Part shown: positions 27,568 to 39,518 of the stretch, one piece after another | How the letters are laid out: every line of letters begins with the position of its first letter | How positions within the stretch are numbered: the stretch's first letter is position 1 | NCBI RefSeq assembly: GCF_051014685.1 | Contig: NC_135055.1 | Location: 2,976,001 to 3,040,000 of the forward strand | DNA from: Ptiloglossa arizonensis | Lineage: Eukaryota; Arthropoda; Insecta; Hymenoptera; Colletidae | Length of the DNA: 64,000 nt | Direction of reading: 5' to 3' | Notes under the pieces: generated by a model | Databases searched by the model: none | The model's input: only the letters and a program-made list of their open reading frames with translations | Told to the model about the DNA's origin: nothing | Translations under genes and position numbers: made by a program

Positions 27568-28325
27568 CCCTAAATCTTTGATCATAATCAAAAGATACAT
27601 ACTCGTTAAAGTTAATTATTCATTTATGGAGAGTGTTTATATACGGTTTCACAGAGAACGTGGAACGTATGTATACGCCCATCACAGTGTACGTTTAGCG
27701 TATATATACGACTTTCAGGTGTACCATGAGCGCATGTATACGACTTGCAAATGTACATTGACCACATATATACGACTTTCATGTGTACGTTGAGCACATA
27801 TATACGACCCTCTGGTGTACGTTGAGCGCATATATACAACTCTCAGGTTACGGTTAGCGCATATATACGACGTTCAGGTTACGTTCAGCGCATATATACG
27901 ACCTTCAAATGTACGTCGAGCACATATATACGACTTTCAGGTGCACGTTGAGCACATATATACGACCCTCTGGTGTACGTTGAGCGCATATATGAAACTC
28001 TCAGGTTACGATGAGCGCACATATACGACCTTTAGGTGTACATTGAGCGCATATATACGACAATCAGGTGTACGTTGCGCGCATATATACAACTCTCAGG
28101 TTACGTTGAGCGCACATATGAAACTCTCAGGTTACGATGAGCGCACATACACGACCTTTAGGTGTACATTGAGCGCATACATACGACACTCAGGTGTACG
28201 TTGAGCGCATATATACAACTCTCAGGTTACGTTTAACGCATATATACGACGTTCAGGTTCCGTTCAGCGCATATATACGACCTTCGAATCTACATTCGTA
28301 CACGGAAGAACGTATATAGACGAAG
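27568..28325. repeat. ~32 bp minisatellite with GCGCATATATACGAC cores
   Basis: From about 27625 the unit is a TTGAGCGCATATATACGAC core plus a TTCAGGTGTACG spacer. Successive GAGC starts are 32 bp apart at 27792 and 27824. Some units carry CATATGAAAC or CATATATACAAC variants, and groups of variants recur in the same order between 27980 and 28210, showing block duplication. A degenerate left terminus, TAAATCTTTGATCAT, lies at about 27570. Confidence 0.88.
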
Positions 28326-29820
28326 AATATATTCACAAACGTCACAAACCACCTCTTCGTATGTAGGATCCTAAAATAAAAATGAAACATGCACCAAACA
28401 TCGTTCTGGTTAAGAGTGGGTAGCTATTCAAGTGCGTTAACCAGTCGACAGGAACTATTAGTAACGCCTGGGGACAGAAATCTTGTCCAGACGCTCCTTA
28501 TCGTGTTCGGCAATTCGCCTAATCGCTTCGGGTGGTACCTTCGGGGCATTAAGGTCTTCCGAGGAAATCGCGCCGAAACAAGTAGCTCACACGAAGGACC
28601 GGATCGCGCGTTGCGAGGTCTGATTTTCCAGAGGGTTGTCATTATGGACACGCGATTACAACCCGATGGAAATTGAACTCTAATCACGTGTCTGTATCTC
28701 GCGGCGGGACACGAGACCGATACTGTCGCCTGGTTGGCCAGATATCGAAGCGACGGGGGACTTTTGGCAGATGAGAGGATGAAATTTCGTCAACGCGTCG
28801 ACGTGACAACCATTTTTTTCGCGATCGACGAAGCTGTCTATCGTCAGGTGAAATTGTAAATTTGGCGTAGCTCATGTATATGTTTCGAACAGGTAGTCTT
28901 ATTTACGTTTCATCGTATATCACCGTCTTCGATGATTATGATATACAAGCACATTACTTACGATAGGTACTTCCAGATGAATCTACATCTTTTCCAATTA
29001 ACGTCAATTCCGCAATGTTCAGTCGGTGTATCGTTCTATCAATGTCAAATAATCTTCCTTTGATAATATTTTCTGCAAGGAGAGGAGACTCGAATATCGA
29101 AATCTCAGCATGCCATAAAAAATTATTTAATATCCGAATGCAAAGATCGATACTGTTCGACATTTTCCAACAAGGCCGATGGTTAATCGAAGCAGACATT
29201 CGCGTAACGACGATTGAAAACGACCGATGGGGTTCTCGGTGTGTGCAACGGCCATTTTAAAGAGGAAAGGTTAACCCCGAGCGTAGCAAGCGTCGTCTCG
29301 GACTCTTCCGATGATCCGATACGCGAGACCAAAGTGATTATGCATCAAAGCGAGCCTCTTGAGGTCCGGAATATCGAATCGATATACGAGCCTCCTCCTC
29401 GTCCCTCTCCTCCAAGTGCTCCCCCTGTTCCTGTGAAACGCTACGTGCCTGCCTTTGCCCTCCCCCTTTCCCCCTCCCACGCTAATCTCATGATTGCACT
29501 AATTAGCCCCACCTCCCATGCCAGTCTCTGGCCCATCTGATCCCTCAATCGCCAGACTCGATCATGATCCACCGACTGAGAATCGACCTGGCACGGGAAG
29601 GATCCGAGGAGAGACAGCCCAACTGGGAACCAGCGAGGAATCTCGCGTGGGTTCTCTATCCAAGCGCAAGAATGTTCGAAAACTTCGCTGCTACGCGAAT
29701 TCCGAAGACTTGGCAAGTTTGGGATTGATTGAACCCGTAGCACGAGGAATCAGTTCCCTCCGCTGCCTTTCTTCCTTCGTTTCAGAACGAAATTGCGAAT
29801 TTAACATTTCGATTGCGCAG
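28326..29820. other. Spacer; one weak candidate coding stretch
   Basis: The plus frame around 29270-29460 reads SDSSDDPIRETKVIMHQSEP and continues into a Pro-rich segment. It is less repetitive than neighbouring frames but has no recognised domain and no strong splice sites. The rest is unique sequence with nothing identified. Confidence 0.3.
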
Positions 29821-29821
29821 A

Positions 29822-30312
29822 ACGTATATATACGTTCCACGAAAGGTGCCTTTCATTTATCAGCAGGGTGTATCATACGTTCTTGAACAAGTAACGTGGC
29901 ATCTTGCAACAGGCGTATATATACGGTTAGGAAAAGTAGTCTCTCATTTGCGTAGTATAATTGATTCTAAATTTATAAATTCTAGGTCGTTTCAAAGTTA
30001 TAGTATAGCTGGTCGTTGAACTTGTCTTGACATTAGGTACAGTACTATAAAGTCAAAAATGCATTAAAGTATATATACGTCCCATGAAAGGTGCCTTTCA
30101 TTTATCAGCAGGGTATATATCATATGTTCTGAAAAAGTAACAACGCATCTTGCGACTGGCGTATATATACGGTTAGAAAATGTAGCCTCTTATTTGCGTA
30201 GTATAATTGATTCTAAATTTATAAATTCAAGGTCGTTTCAAAGTTATAGTATAGCAGGTCGTTGAACTTGTCTTGACATTAGGTACAGTACTATAAAGTC
30301 AGAAATACGTTA
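29822..30312. repeat. 245 bp tandem duplication with palindromic cores
   Basis: GTATATATACGT at 29824 recurs at 30069, offset 245 bp, and the whole unit follows (AAAGGTGCCTTTCATTTATC, then GGCGTATATATACGGTTAG, then CAAAGTTATAGTATAGC). The first core with flanks, GAACGTATATATACGTTC, is an 18 bp perfect palindrome. In the second copy its flank has diverged (AAAGTATATATACGTCCC). Confidence 0.93.
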
Positions 30313-31790
30313 AAGGATTTAGAAAAATCGAGGTAACTTTGAGTGGATAACGAATCAAACATTTGTAGTAAACTTTTAATATTAAGATTAAAATTGATCA
30401 ACATTAAACACATTTCTTCCACGATTATTGGAAACGCCTGAAAAATCGTGGTAACAGTTACGCGTGCCACACCTTGCACACAGGTATGCAAGGTCGCTGC
30501 AAGAGAGATTTGCTTGAGAATAAAAATAGAAAATTCAAGTTTGAGGAAACAAGTCGTTCCGGTAAAAATGTTTAAATTAAGTAATTAAAAATCGTGTGGA
30601 TATCGAAGTCTAGGATGTTCAGTAATTGGACATTAAAGTATTTGAATTGCTTGGGCTCCGAATATCTCCCAATTATTGGGCTTGTCTTCTGCCTCCCTAA
30701 TTAGCATCCTAGGGTCTTCAACTCTATCTACAGGTCTCCAATAATAACTCGAATGTAGAAAGTTTCAGATCAGCGACAGACTCATTTTAGATATCGAAAG
30801 TAGACGCGAACTTCCGACCTTCAACTGGTGGAAGTACGCACCCGAGACTGAAGTTTTGAAACCAAAACAGACGAACTTCGAAATCTTAACCTCGTCGAAC
30901 GTTCGAGATATTTCAACTGGCGAAATACCGAGTTCAACTCCCGTACTCGTAAATCTTTCCAATTCAATGGACCCGCGTAACTCCGTAGGAAAACGTTTAA
31001 CGCTTGCCGACCCGGCGAAAAATTAGCAAAACTCCTCGAACATTCGTAAACAGCGTTCATATTTTCGTATCGAGGAAATTCCCTCGCTGTGTCAAAGTGA
31101 CACCGCGCGGAGCATGATAAAAAACGGAGCTAAAAACGGAGGGAAAAACAACGGTACGTGACAAATGGGTGATCAATAACAGGCAAAGTACGTGTAGGGA
31201 GCATTGTTGACCGAATGAAGCACCGCGTGACAACGAGAGCAACGTGTACGATAATCGATGAGTGCATTGCATTCACTGTGCAGAATGGAAAATCTTTGAA
31301 ACGGGGACGCGATAAATCACCGTCCAGCCTTAAAAGTTAATTCCGTTCGTATAGTATCGTCCCTCGCCTCCTCCCCAGCCCCCCCCCGCCCCTATTTTAT
31401 CCTCACTGCGCCATTTTCCGTCGTACTCTACTTCTTTCGGGAATGGTGCTTCTTTCTTTATTTTCCAACGACTCGGAAGACGCGTTTGTCGGCGTGATAT
31501 GATTTCATCGCGAACTGCTGTTCGGTTGTTTGCCTTTGTGTGTGCCGTGAAAAGGTGAAAGTGCAGTCGGTTGAATAGTATCGCGGAATAGGTGGAGCAA
31601 AGGGTTAGCTGAATAGCACGCGAATCGGGGAAATGAATAAAAACCGGTAGGAGAAATGTTCGCCGAATGGCACTCGAATCGTGGAAGTGACGAGAAAAAA
31701 CAGGTCGACGGAAAAATAGCTGCGAACCTTTTCCCCCACTTTTTCGTGGAGTATTTTATGCGAAGAAATAAAAGAGAAATTGATTGCGTA
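30313..31790. other. Spacer, no gene seen
   Basis: Unique sequence with a C-rich run near 31376-31392. Overlapping short frames on the minus strand show no domain. Confidence 0.45.
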
Positions 31791-32161
31791 ACAGAACCCG
31801 TATAATCTGCTGAATTTTTTATTTCAGACCGACTAGCTACTATTCGGACACTCGAGACGTATATATACGGTCTGTGAAAGAAGACAGTCATTTATAAATA
31901 CGTACATACGCGTTTCTTAAAAGTAGACAACCATTACGAAAGTAGCTATAGAATAGATGTTTCCTAAAAGTATGGTCATCTACAGAAACGTATATATACG
32001 TCCGTAGTATCCACTCTTATCATGTGTCAATAAATGAAAACAATTAAATATTCACCTCGGTTAAAGTAATATTGCACACATCGTCGATATTCAACAGAAC
32101 CCGCATAATCTGCTGAATTTTTTATTTGGGACCGACTAGCTACTGTTCGGGCATTCGAGAC

Positions 32162-32199
<38 letters not shown>

Positions 32200-32460
32200 G
32201 GTTTATGAAAAGAGACAGTCATTTATAAATACGTATATACGCGTTTCTTAAAAGTAGACAACCATTACGAAAGTAGCTATAGAATAGATGTTTCCTAAAA
32301 GTATAGTCATATACAGAAACGTATATATACGTCCGTAGTATCTCACTCTTATCACGTGTTAATAAATGAAAACCATTAAATATTCACCTCGGTTAAAGTA
32401 ATATTGCACACATCGTCGATATTCAACATCGTCGCTTAGGAGCGAAACGATTACAAAACC
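31791..32460. repeat. 303 bp tandem duplication; one core expanded to (TA)n
   Basis: ACAGAACCCG at 31791 and ACAGAACCCG at 32094 start two copies about 303 bp apart, more than 90% alike by eye. Each contains a core after TCGAGA, a second ACGTATATACGCG-type core and a third AACGTATATATACGTCCG core. In copy one the first core is GACGTATATATACGG (31858). In copy two the same position is a (TA)n run of about 36 bp (32163-32198). The right side ends CGCTTAGGAGCGAAACGATTA (near 32428-32450), whose complement resembles the TTAACCCTCTTCGCTCCTGA motif near 36926. Confidence 0.93.
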
Positions 32461-32556
32461 CCGAGGCCATTATTCCGAACGCAAGGGGTGGAATAATTCA
32501 AGAAAGAAATCCCTTGCTACTTTCGACGTCCATTTTCCCCCGGTCCGTGAACGCAG

Positions 32557-32964
32557 GAGCACAAAACCGGCGTGGACGAGCCGCCGAGTCCTCGACAGAA
32601 TTGCATCGTGATCGAATCGACATTCAATCCGGATCGAGAGCGCCGCGCGGAGTTTACACTGGATCCGATCCAGCCACGGGATTCGGTTGAAGAGTCGCCG
32701 TACAAATGCGATCGGCTCGCTCGAGAAACGCGTTACGGGTACATCGATAACGAGCGTGTTCTCTCAGTCGTCCGTATACTTACACCCCCCACTCCAAACC
32801 CCGTCGCCACCCACCCCACTCCACCGCCACGTCCCTTTTCTTATCCGGCGTTGTTTCTTCGAGAGACTTTCCCCATTGTTCGACCATTCGGATGCAATGA
32901 CGCGTGCGAAAGACGCGAACAACGACGCCTCGATTCTCGAGTCCACCTCCTGTTTGCACGCTGA
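32557..32964 (+). other. Unassigned open frame, possible exon
   Basis: An AG acceptor-like site (ACGCAG, ending 32556) opens a plus-strand frame without stop to 32964. The first ~65 residues are compositionally protein-like (for example NCIVIESTFNPDRERR and DPIQPRDSVEESPYK) before a Pro-rich low-complexity tail. A possible donor lies within the frame at ACGG|GTACAT (about 32738). I do not recognise the family, and overlapping frames on the other strands are also open, so this may be chance. Confidence 0.22.
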
Positions 32965-33185
32965 AAGGGAATCGTTCGCGAGGAAACAATCGAGCGTTCC
33001 ACGAACAATAATTAGACTGCGAGTGCTACACGATCTATCCCGATACGCAACGTTACGTGCGAAAACTTTATTCTCCATGTTTGTCCGTGTTCATATTTTC
33101 GGCTTTACCTACGATATTTAAGCTGGTCGATATTCATCACACGAGGAATAAGTATTTCAGAAAGGAATAATTTTTGGGCCACGAG

Positions 33186-33325
33186 AGACGTATATACACG
33201 GCTTCAGGTGACTATTCACACGAGACGTATATATACGGCCAACGAGAGAAGACGGTTATTTACGAAGACCGTACATATATGGTCTCCAATATTGTACGGT
33301 TATTTACGAAGGGCGTATATATACG
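33186..33325. repeat. Short cluster of palindromic TATA cores
   Basis: Cores GACGTATATACACGGC, GACGTATATATACGGCC, CCGTACATATATGG and GGGCGTATATATACGTTTGG recur at about 45 bp spacing, with GGTTATTTACGAAG spacers in the last two. Confidence 0.8.
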
Positions 33326-33329
33326 TTTG

Positions 33330-34325
33330 GCAATTCAGAATAAGAGTCGGAAAATAACGAAATAACGATTCCTTTAATCTGCGAACATTTGCGGAATTAC
33401 TCGACCGCTGATCAGGCTATCGACGTAGCTTGCGAGGACATCGTTCCCATCGCTGAAGACGTACACGAGGGAAAGAGAACACCGGTGAAGGAGAGGGCAG
33501 GATTGGCAGGGGACCTGCTCACAATCTGGTTTGAATGAGATCGAATGGAAGTGCTCGTGGCTCATGATTAAGAGCGAGCCATTGACGTAATGCCGCGCGT
33601 CACGTTGCCCCGTTGTTGCTAGCTACTTGCAATTAGCTGCGCGAACAGCCAATTTGCTGGCGGCGTAATAATCTTCGTTTCAGGGGGAAAGGGCTGTTGA
33701 ATTTTCGTGGCGGCAACATTGTTCACCGAACGAACGGATCGATCGTCGAAACGAAACGAGACGGAACGGAACGGAACGGAACGGAACGAAACGGAGCAGC
33801 CATGTGGCCTCGCGATTTTCCCTTGCGAATCGTCTTCCTCGCGCATTACTTTCCTTTTCCGGTTGCGCATCCCAGAAACCGTCATCCCCCGCCGTATCCC
33901 GCGGGAATCGCTACGTAATCGAGCCGATATCCTATCCGGATCGAATGTGCTCACCCCTCGTGCACGGTTTAATCGACTGCCATCAATTGTTTCCGCTCGC
34001 AGCTGACAGTTTTTCTCGTCGTGAAGTCAACGGGTGTTGCGAAGACGAAGAGTGCACTTCCATCCGAGGTTGCGAGGTTCGATGAGTTTGGGTTTTGGGA
34101 CGTACGGTTATCGATCCGATTTCGAACGGCTTGCGGTTGCTTCGTTAGACATTATAAGAATTATCGGGAGCGGTGGAGCTGAAATATTCTCCAGAGGTAG
34201 TTAGCCGACATTTTTCAACCGTACCCGCGTTCTTGAGAAACGGATACGGGGGATACACCGATGTCTATTCCCAAAAGAATTCCGTTTGTAGCACAAACTT
34301 AGCTGTGTAATTAATTCTCCGACTA
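33330..34325. other. Spacer with a (GGAAC)n microsatellite at 33762-33790
   Basis: The pentanucleotide ACGGA repeats five to six times. Surrounding frames on both strands are open but carry no recognisable domain. Confidence 0.5.
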
Positions 34326-34329
34326 ATGA

Positions 34330-35056
34330 AAGCGTATATTTACGACCTCCAGTGGTGATCGATCTTGCAAGGCGTATATATACGTTCGTTAATAGTAGTG
34401 AGTTTTTAGAGACGTATATATACATGTCCAATAATAGCAGTTAGTTACTAAAATACACAAACTTAGCTGTGTATACACGTATAAACTTAGGCGTATATAT
34501 ACGTTCGTTAGTAGTAGTCAGTTTCTAGAGACGTATATATACATGTCCAATAGTAGCAGTTAGTTACTAAAATACACAAACTCAGCTGTGTATACACGTA
34601 TAAACTTAGGCGTATATATACGTTCGTTAGTAGTAGTCAGTTTCTAGAGACGTATATATACATGTCCAATAGTAGCAGTTAGTTACTAAAATACACAAAC
34701 TCAGCTGTGTATACACGTATCAACTTAGGCGTATATATACGTTCGTTAGTAGTAGTCAGTTTCTAGAGACGTACATATACATGTCCAATAATAGCAGTTA
34801 GTTACTAAAATATGCAAACTTAGCTGTGTATACACGTATCAACTTAGGCGTATATATACGTTCGTTATTAGTAGTCAGTTTCTAGAGACGTACATATACA
34901 TGTCCAATAATAGCAGTTAGTTACTAAAATATGCAAACTTAGCTGTGTATACACGTATCAACTTAGACGTATATATACGTTCGTTATTAGTAGTCAGTTT
35001 CTAGAGACGTACATATACATGTCCAATAATAGCAGTTAGTTACTAAAATAAAGTGT
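34330..35056. repeat. 119 bp minisatellite, six copies
   Basis: GGCGTATATATACGTTCGTT recurs at 34371, 34490, 34609, 34728, 34847 and 34966 (last as GACG), always 119 bp apart. Each unit has three cores: GGCGTATATATACGTTCG, GAGACGTATATATACATGTCC and GTGTATACACGTAT. The third and fourth units are nearly identical; the GTATATATACATG core changes to GTACATATACATG in the last three units, so mutations spread by neighbour. An isolated GCGTATATTTACGACC precedes it at 34332. Confidence 0.95.
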
Positions 35057-37195
35057 ACATGTACGTTTCATCCTTAAGTAGACTAGACACATGTATATGG
35101 ATATTTTGAAGCAAGTCTATCGCGTTTGATAAAAATTTATTCTAAGTGCAGCAACGTCTTCCAGTCTCGCCTCCAGAGGACTATCGTACCAAATTGCTCG
35201 CCGTAAGTTCTCGCTTCACCACCGAATCTACAAAATTCCTGACCAATCATCAAATGCACCTCTATCTAACAAACGACCTGGATTCTATTCAGAGCTCATG
35301 AGAATGGACACGAAAAATATGACGGAGGTACGGAGAATGCTTTTCAAACTCTTGTGGATTGCGTTTCCACGAGAGTGTAAACAGACCCAAGACACTGGCT
35401 CGCCCCAGTGACGTCATTGTGTAGCTTGCCTTGGTAAGATGTGTGTCAGGAAGGAACCAAAGTAGATGCTATAACATAAAACGATACAGCAAACGGATGA
35501 CACCACTGGACCTCACCTAATCCCAAACGTACCGAAAATTGACTAATAGAACCAACAATTCTTTTCAATTCCATTTTCGTGAGTTCCAAAGAGTAACCTT
35601 ACCGACGAACACACCCAAAATGAATCTTCCACTCTTTCTTCCATCTTTTATCTAACTTCGTCCAGGCTTGCACAAAGTCGTGACTAAAAAATTATTCCAA
35701 TCGACTTAACGGAATCGGTCACAGGTGACCGATTCTAGCGCCTCCACGAGGATGTCTTTAACGAATCGATCGTAGTCACGGAACAGTTTTGCCCTTAATT
35801 GCGAGAAACAGTTTGGAGCTAAGGCTTATGACGCTTCTGCTGGTAAGCGGCGTGGACTGGAAAAACTTCCGCGGCGGATGATGATGGCGTTTCCCCGGCG
35901 CACGTTCGCTCATTTTTGCCGGGCTTCATTCCTTTCAGAGGCTTCGTCGCCGCCGAAAACAAGCGACGATATATCACCCTAACGCGATTAACCCTCAAAT
36001 TTTGTCCTAAAGGGATTACGCAGACACGATGGAGGAGGCTTCGGCTGCACGTGCCGCGTTTCGGGGCTGATGACACCGGACCGTCGCGAGACTCTTGCAT
36101 ATTGCTAAACGAAACGACGCCATTAAAGGCCCGTTTGCACGAGAGCTTCGGTCGTGCCCCGCGCGGTCTACTATGGGAACTACGGGGCACGATAGGCGAA
36201 AACTTCCCGAGACGCGTTTGCCGACGTTTGCCCATAAATTCAGTTTCTTCGAGGTCGTTCGATTTTCGTCGCTTTTGTCACTGTCACGACACGCGGTAGC
36301 CTTTTTATTCGATCTTCCTCGACCCCCACGAAGAAATTTCAGCTCGTGGACGTGCACACGTGTCGTACACGGGAATCACTTCGGGGCACGTTCCGTTACA
36401 CGGAACGATTGCGTCAGAAAATTCTCAGTTGTTAAAATTCCTGTAACGTGCACCGTCGTCATTAGGTAACCCCTTGTGTATTTACGCGTCGGAAAATGAA
36501 TGCACGCACGGTTCGCAGATACCGAACGCTTCAATGGGTAATACAGTGACGATGAATAGAAATTTTATGCACGGGAATACGATTGCTGGGACTTTTCAAC
36601 GACCGGCTTGCCACACGATCACAAATTTGTATTATAATCGAGGAAAACAAGAGGAATACACTCGGTCGTTACGACACGATGCTACCAAACGGACTCCAGC
36701 TACCGTCAAACGATGAATTCTCACCGCGGCAAGAGCACAGAATACATCCCGCGCTTTCCACTGAAAACAATTGCACGGTCAAAGGGTTAATGCACCGCGG
36801 CCACGTTGCGTGCCAGCTGCCTGGTCGAGAAGATAACGCTAATAAGGTGTGGAATAGCGGGAAGTAAATTATCACCGGGAATAATGGAAACGCCTTTCGC
36901 GGAAGCGCGTCGGCCGTGCCAGGTTTAACCCTCTTCGCTCCTGAGAAATCGTACGCGAGACGCGAGGCATCGAGCGTTGGTATGTGACGAAGCTCTTAGA
37001 CTTCGTAGATACGATCTAGAGGCACGTTACCTGCGCCCGTAAATTAATGCGTCGGAGCCGCGCCGAGATGACGAATGATGATGAGATGATGAAAATGATG
37101 TTCCATCTACAGACGGAATAATTCGTGAACAACTGCGGTGGAAGATTACTTCTCGCGGCGAGTGATTACCAGATCAGGATTATTTATGCCGTATA
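35057..37195. other. Spacer with TTAACCCT-type motifs, no gene seen
   Basis: Unique sequence, CpG-rich between 35800 and 36900. TTAACCCTCAAATTTTG (about 35989), CAAAGGGTTAATG (about 36780) and TTTAACCCTCTTCGCTCC (about 36924) resemble the termini seen near other arrays, but no array lies between them. Frames at 35819-36469 overlap on both strands and look fortuitous. Confidence 0.4.
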
Positions 37196-37199
37196 CGCA

Positions 37200-37800
37200 G
37201 GTTTAACGGAAATACTGTATTACCCGGATAACTGAAGACGAATCGTGTCCACTACTCTTCAGTTATCCGGAGAGTGGACAAGAGGAATGGACACAATTCG
37301 ACTACAGTTATCCAGATAGTACTATATTTTGGTAAATATGTGTACGAGGAAAAGTTATCTTCAGTTATCCGGATAGTGGACAAGAGGAATGGACACAATT
37401 CGACTACAGTTATCCAGATAGTACTATATTTTGGTAAATATGTGTACGAGGAAAAATTATCTTCAGTTATCCGGATAGTGGACAAGAGGAGTGGACACAA
37501 TTAGTTTTCAGTTATCCGGATAGTACTATATTTTGGTAAATATGTGTACGAGGAAGAGAGTCTTGTTCAGTTATCCGGATAGTGGACAAGAGGAGTGGAC
37601 ACGATTCGTCTTCAGTTATCCGGATAGTACTATATTTTGGTAAATATGTGTACGAGGAAGAGAGTCTTGTTCAGTTATCCGGATAATGGACAAGAGGAGT
37701 AAACACGATTCGTCTTCAGTTATCTGGATAGTACTATAAAACATTGTGTTTTGGTAAAGATGTGTACAAGGAAAAGGGTCTTGTTCAGTTATCCGGGTAG
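37200..37800. repeat. ~102 bp tandem repeat built on the palindrome TATCCGGATA
   Basis: CAGTTATCCGGA starts at 37260, 37362, 37464, 37568, 37672 and 37785, so steps are 102, 102, 104, 104 and 113 bp. Each unit has two TATCCGGATA sites, one followed by GTGGACAAGAGGA and the other by GTACTATATTTTGGTAAATA; in early units the second site is TATCCAGATA. The CGTATATATACG core is absent, so this is a separate family. Open frames of 75-82 codons are repeat translations. Confidence 0.93.
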
Positions 37801-39314
37801 CGATATTTTCTTTAATAATTAAATTTTGTTTGTCTCGTGACAAGCTTCATACGTAGATAGTGGTTTGTACAATGAAAATGAATCCAGAATTTCGCTTGGA
37901 CTCCTTTTAATTTTAATCTCAAAAATATTGAAGTTTATCAAAAGTGGCTGGAGTGTCGTTAAATATATTCAGAATGGGGTCGAGTTTGGGCTCATTTTTA
38001 ACGAGGAAACCTCGCCGATCAAGCGATGATAGTCTTACCAAGGTACAATGAAATATATCAAAATTGTTATTTTCATTATTGAATGACGTATCGCTCTCTT
38101 GCGCCGAATAAACGAAAACAATGGTTGAGAGGTGCTTAAGTTATTGCACCGAAGGAAAGTATACTTTCGAAACGATTAAGAAACAGTGACAGAAAATAAA
38201 ATAATCAAAGTGGATAACTACGCTACGACTGGGAGGACGGTATGACAGTAGTTTGAAACAGTTACTTCTGGGAAAGTCTCTATCTCGGGACAAAACAAAA
38301 TAAACTCAACGTTTCATTTATGTTATCATTGCATAATGATCGTGGATCGAGAACAACAGCGTCCAAGAGTCTTCGACGCAGAAATTCTGAATGAAGAAGA
38401 GGGCTGCTGACCCAAATACTGCAAAGAAAAGAAGAAAAGGACCTGGAGAACTGAACCAAGGGATGAGTAGGGGTGGTGAAGTAGAAGCGAACCGCGGAAA
38501 GTTCGCCGGGAGTTATAAAATAATTTCTTGCCGGAAACTCACGTAGCTAAGTGTATCTACCACGAGGCTTGAAGGTAATTCGAGGTTTATACCCGCGGGT
38601 ACGGCTCGTCTCGAGTAAGTTTCGTTCGTTCCTTCCTTCGTTTCTGTTCCGACGCGTCCCATTTCCGCTGTGGTCCGAATGTCCTATTAATTGTGTCGTT
38701 AATGACTTTCGATTAAACTCCCGAGAAGGCTCTTGCCTGCGCAGGGGCATTACCATAATTATTTTCGGTTCCCAATCGGTGATACTCTCTGCCAAATAAT
38801 CAGTTTTGATAAATTCTTAGCAACTATAGATGTTTCATCACAGGCATTGGTGTAGGATATTTGACATGAATTTGTATTTTGAGTATTTTTTACGTTCTGT
38901 CGACTTCTCTTTTCTTGTCTTTATTTCACTGTGTAATTGAGATCGATTGGTGTTCTATTAGAATTTTTGTTCAGTCGATTGAATAAAAATCTTCGAAAGT
39001 AACTGACAAGAGTACTGACAAAGTACTGACATTGTACATTTTCTCCAATATCCAAGGTTCGTCTAACTTATGGTCAATATCGTAAGCGTATGTATTCATA
39101 CACGTATGTATTCATAAGATTACCCCTATATACATACTTCTCGCTGGATGATACTTGGGATTCCTGACAAGAAATTGTTGCCTCCGTAATACCTGTATTT
39201 TCCCAAGGTTCATCTTCACGAGCTGATCTGCGTGTAAGCTCTTGCAGTGTATAAAAAGTAATGTATATTACATACAGTATGTAAACTCTGAAAATATCTA
39301 TACAGTAATATTAC
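37801..39314. other. Spacer, no gene seen
   Basis: AT-rich unique sequence. Frames at 38547-38799 mirror each other on the two strands without domain features. GTATGTATTCATA occurs twice near 39090-39115. Confidence 0.45.
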
Positions 39315-39370
39315 CGAGGTAATGTTATAGTATTCGTATTTGTGTATATTGTTAACATTATGTATAGCAT

Positions 39371-39424
<54 letters not shown>

Positions 39425-39518
39425 TAATAATTATAAATATATATACATATATACTGTGTGCTATACATAATGTTTACATAGTAATGTACACGAATACAAA
39501 TACTATAACATTACCTCG
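39315..39518. repeat. Long inverted repeat around an (AT)n tract (hairpin or MITE-like)
   Basis: The left arm (39315 to about 39377) starts CGAGGTAATGTTATAGTATT and the right arm (about 39453-39518) is its near-complement, ending AATACTATAACATTACCTCG. Both arms also share the CATTATGTATAGC block. The loop is an (AT)n run at about 39373-39421 plus AT-rich sequence. Arms of roughly 60 bp with few mismatches would fold into a stable hairpin. No convincing target duplication is visible. Confidence 0.85.
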
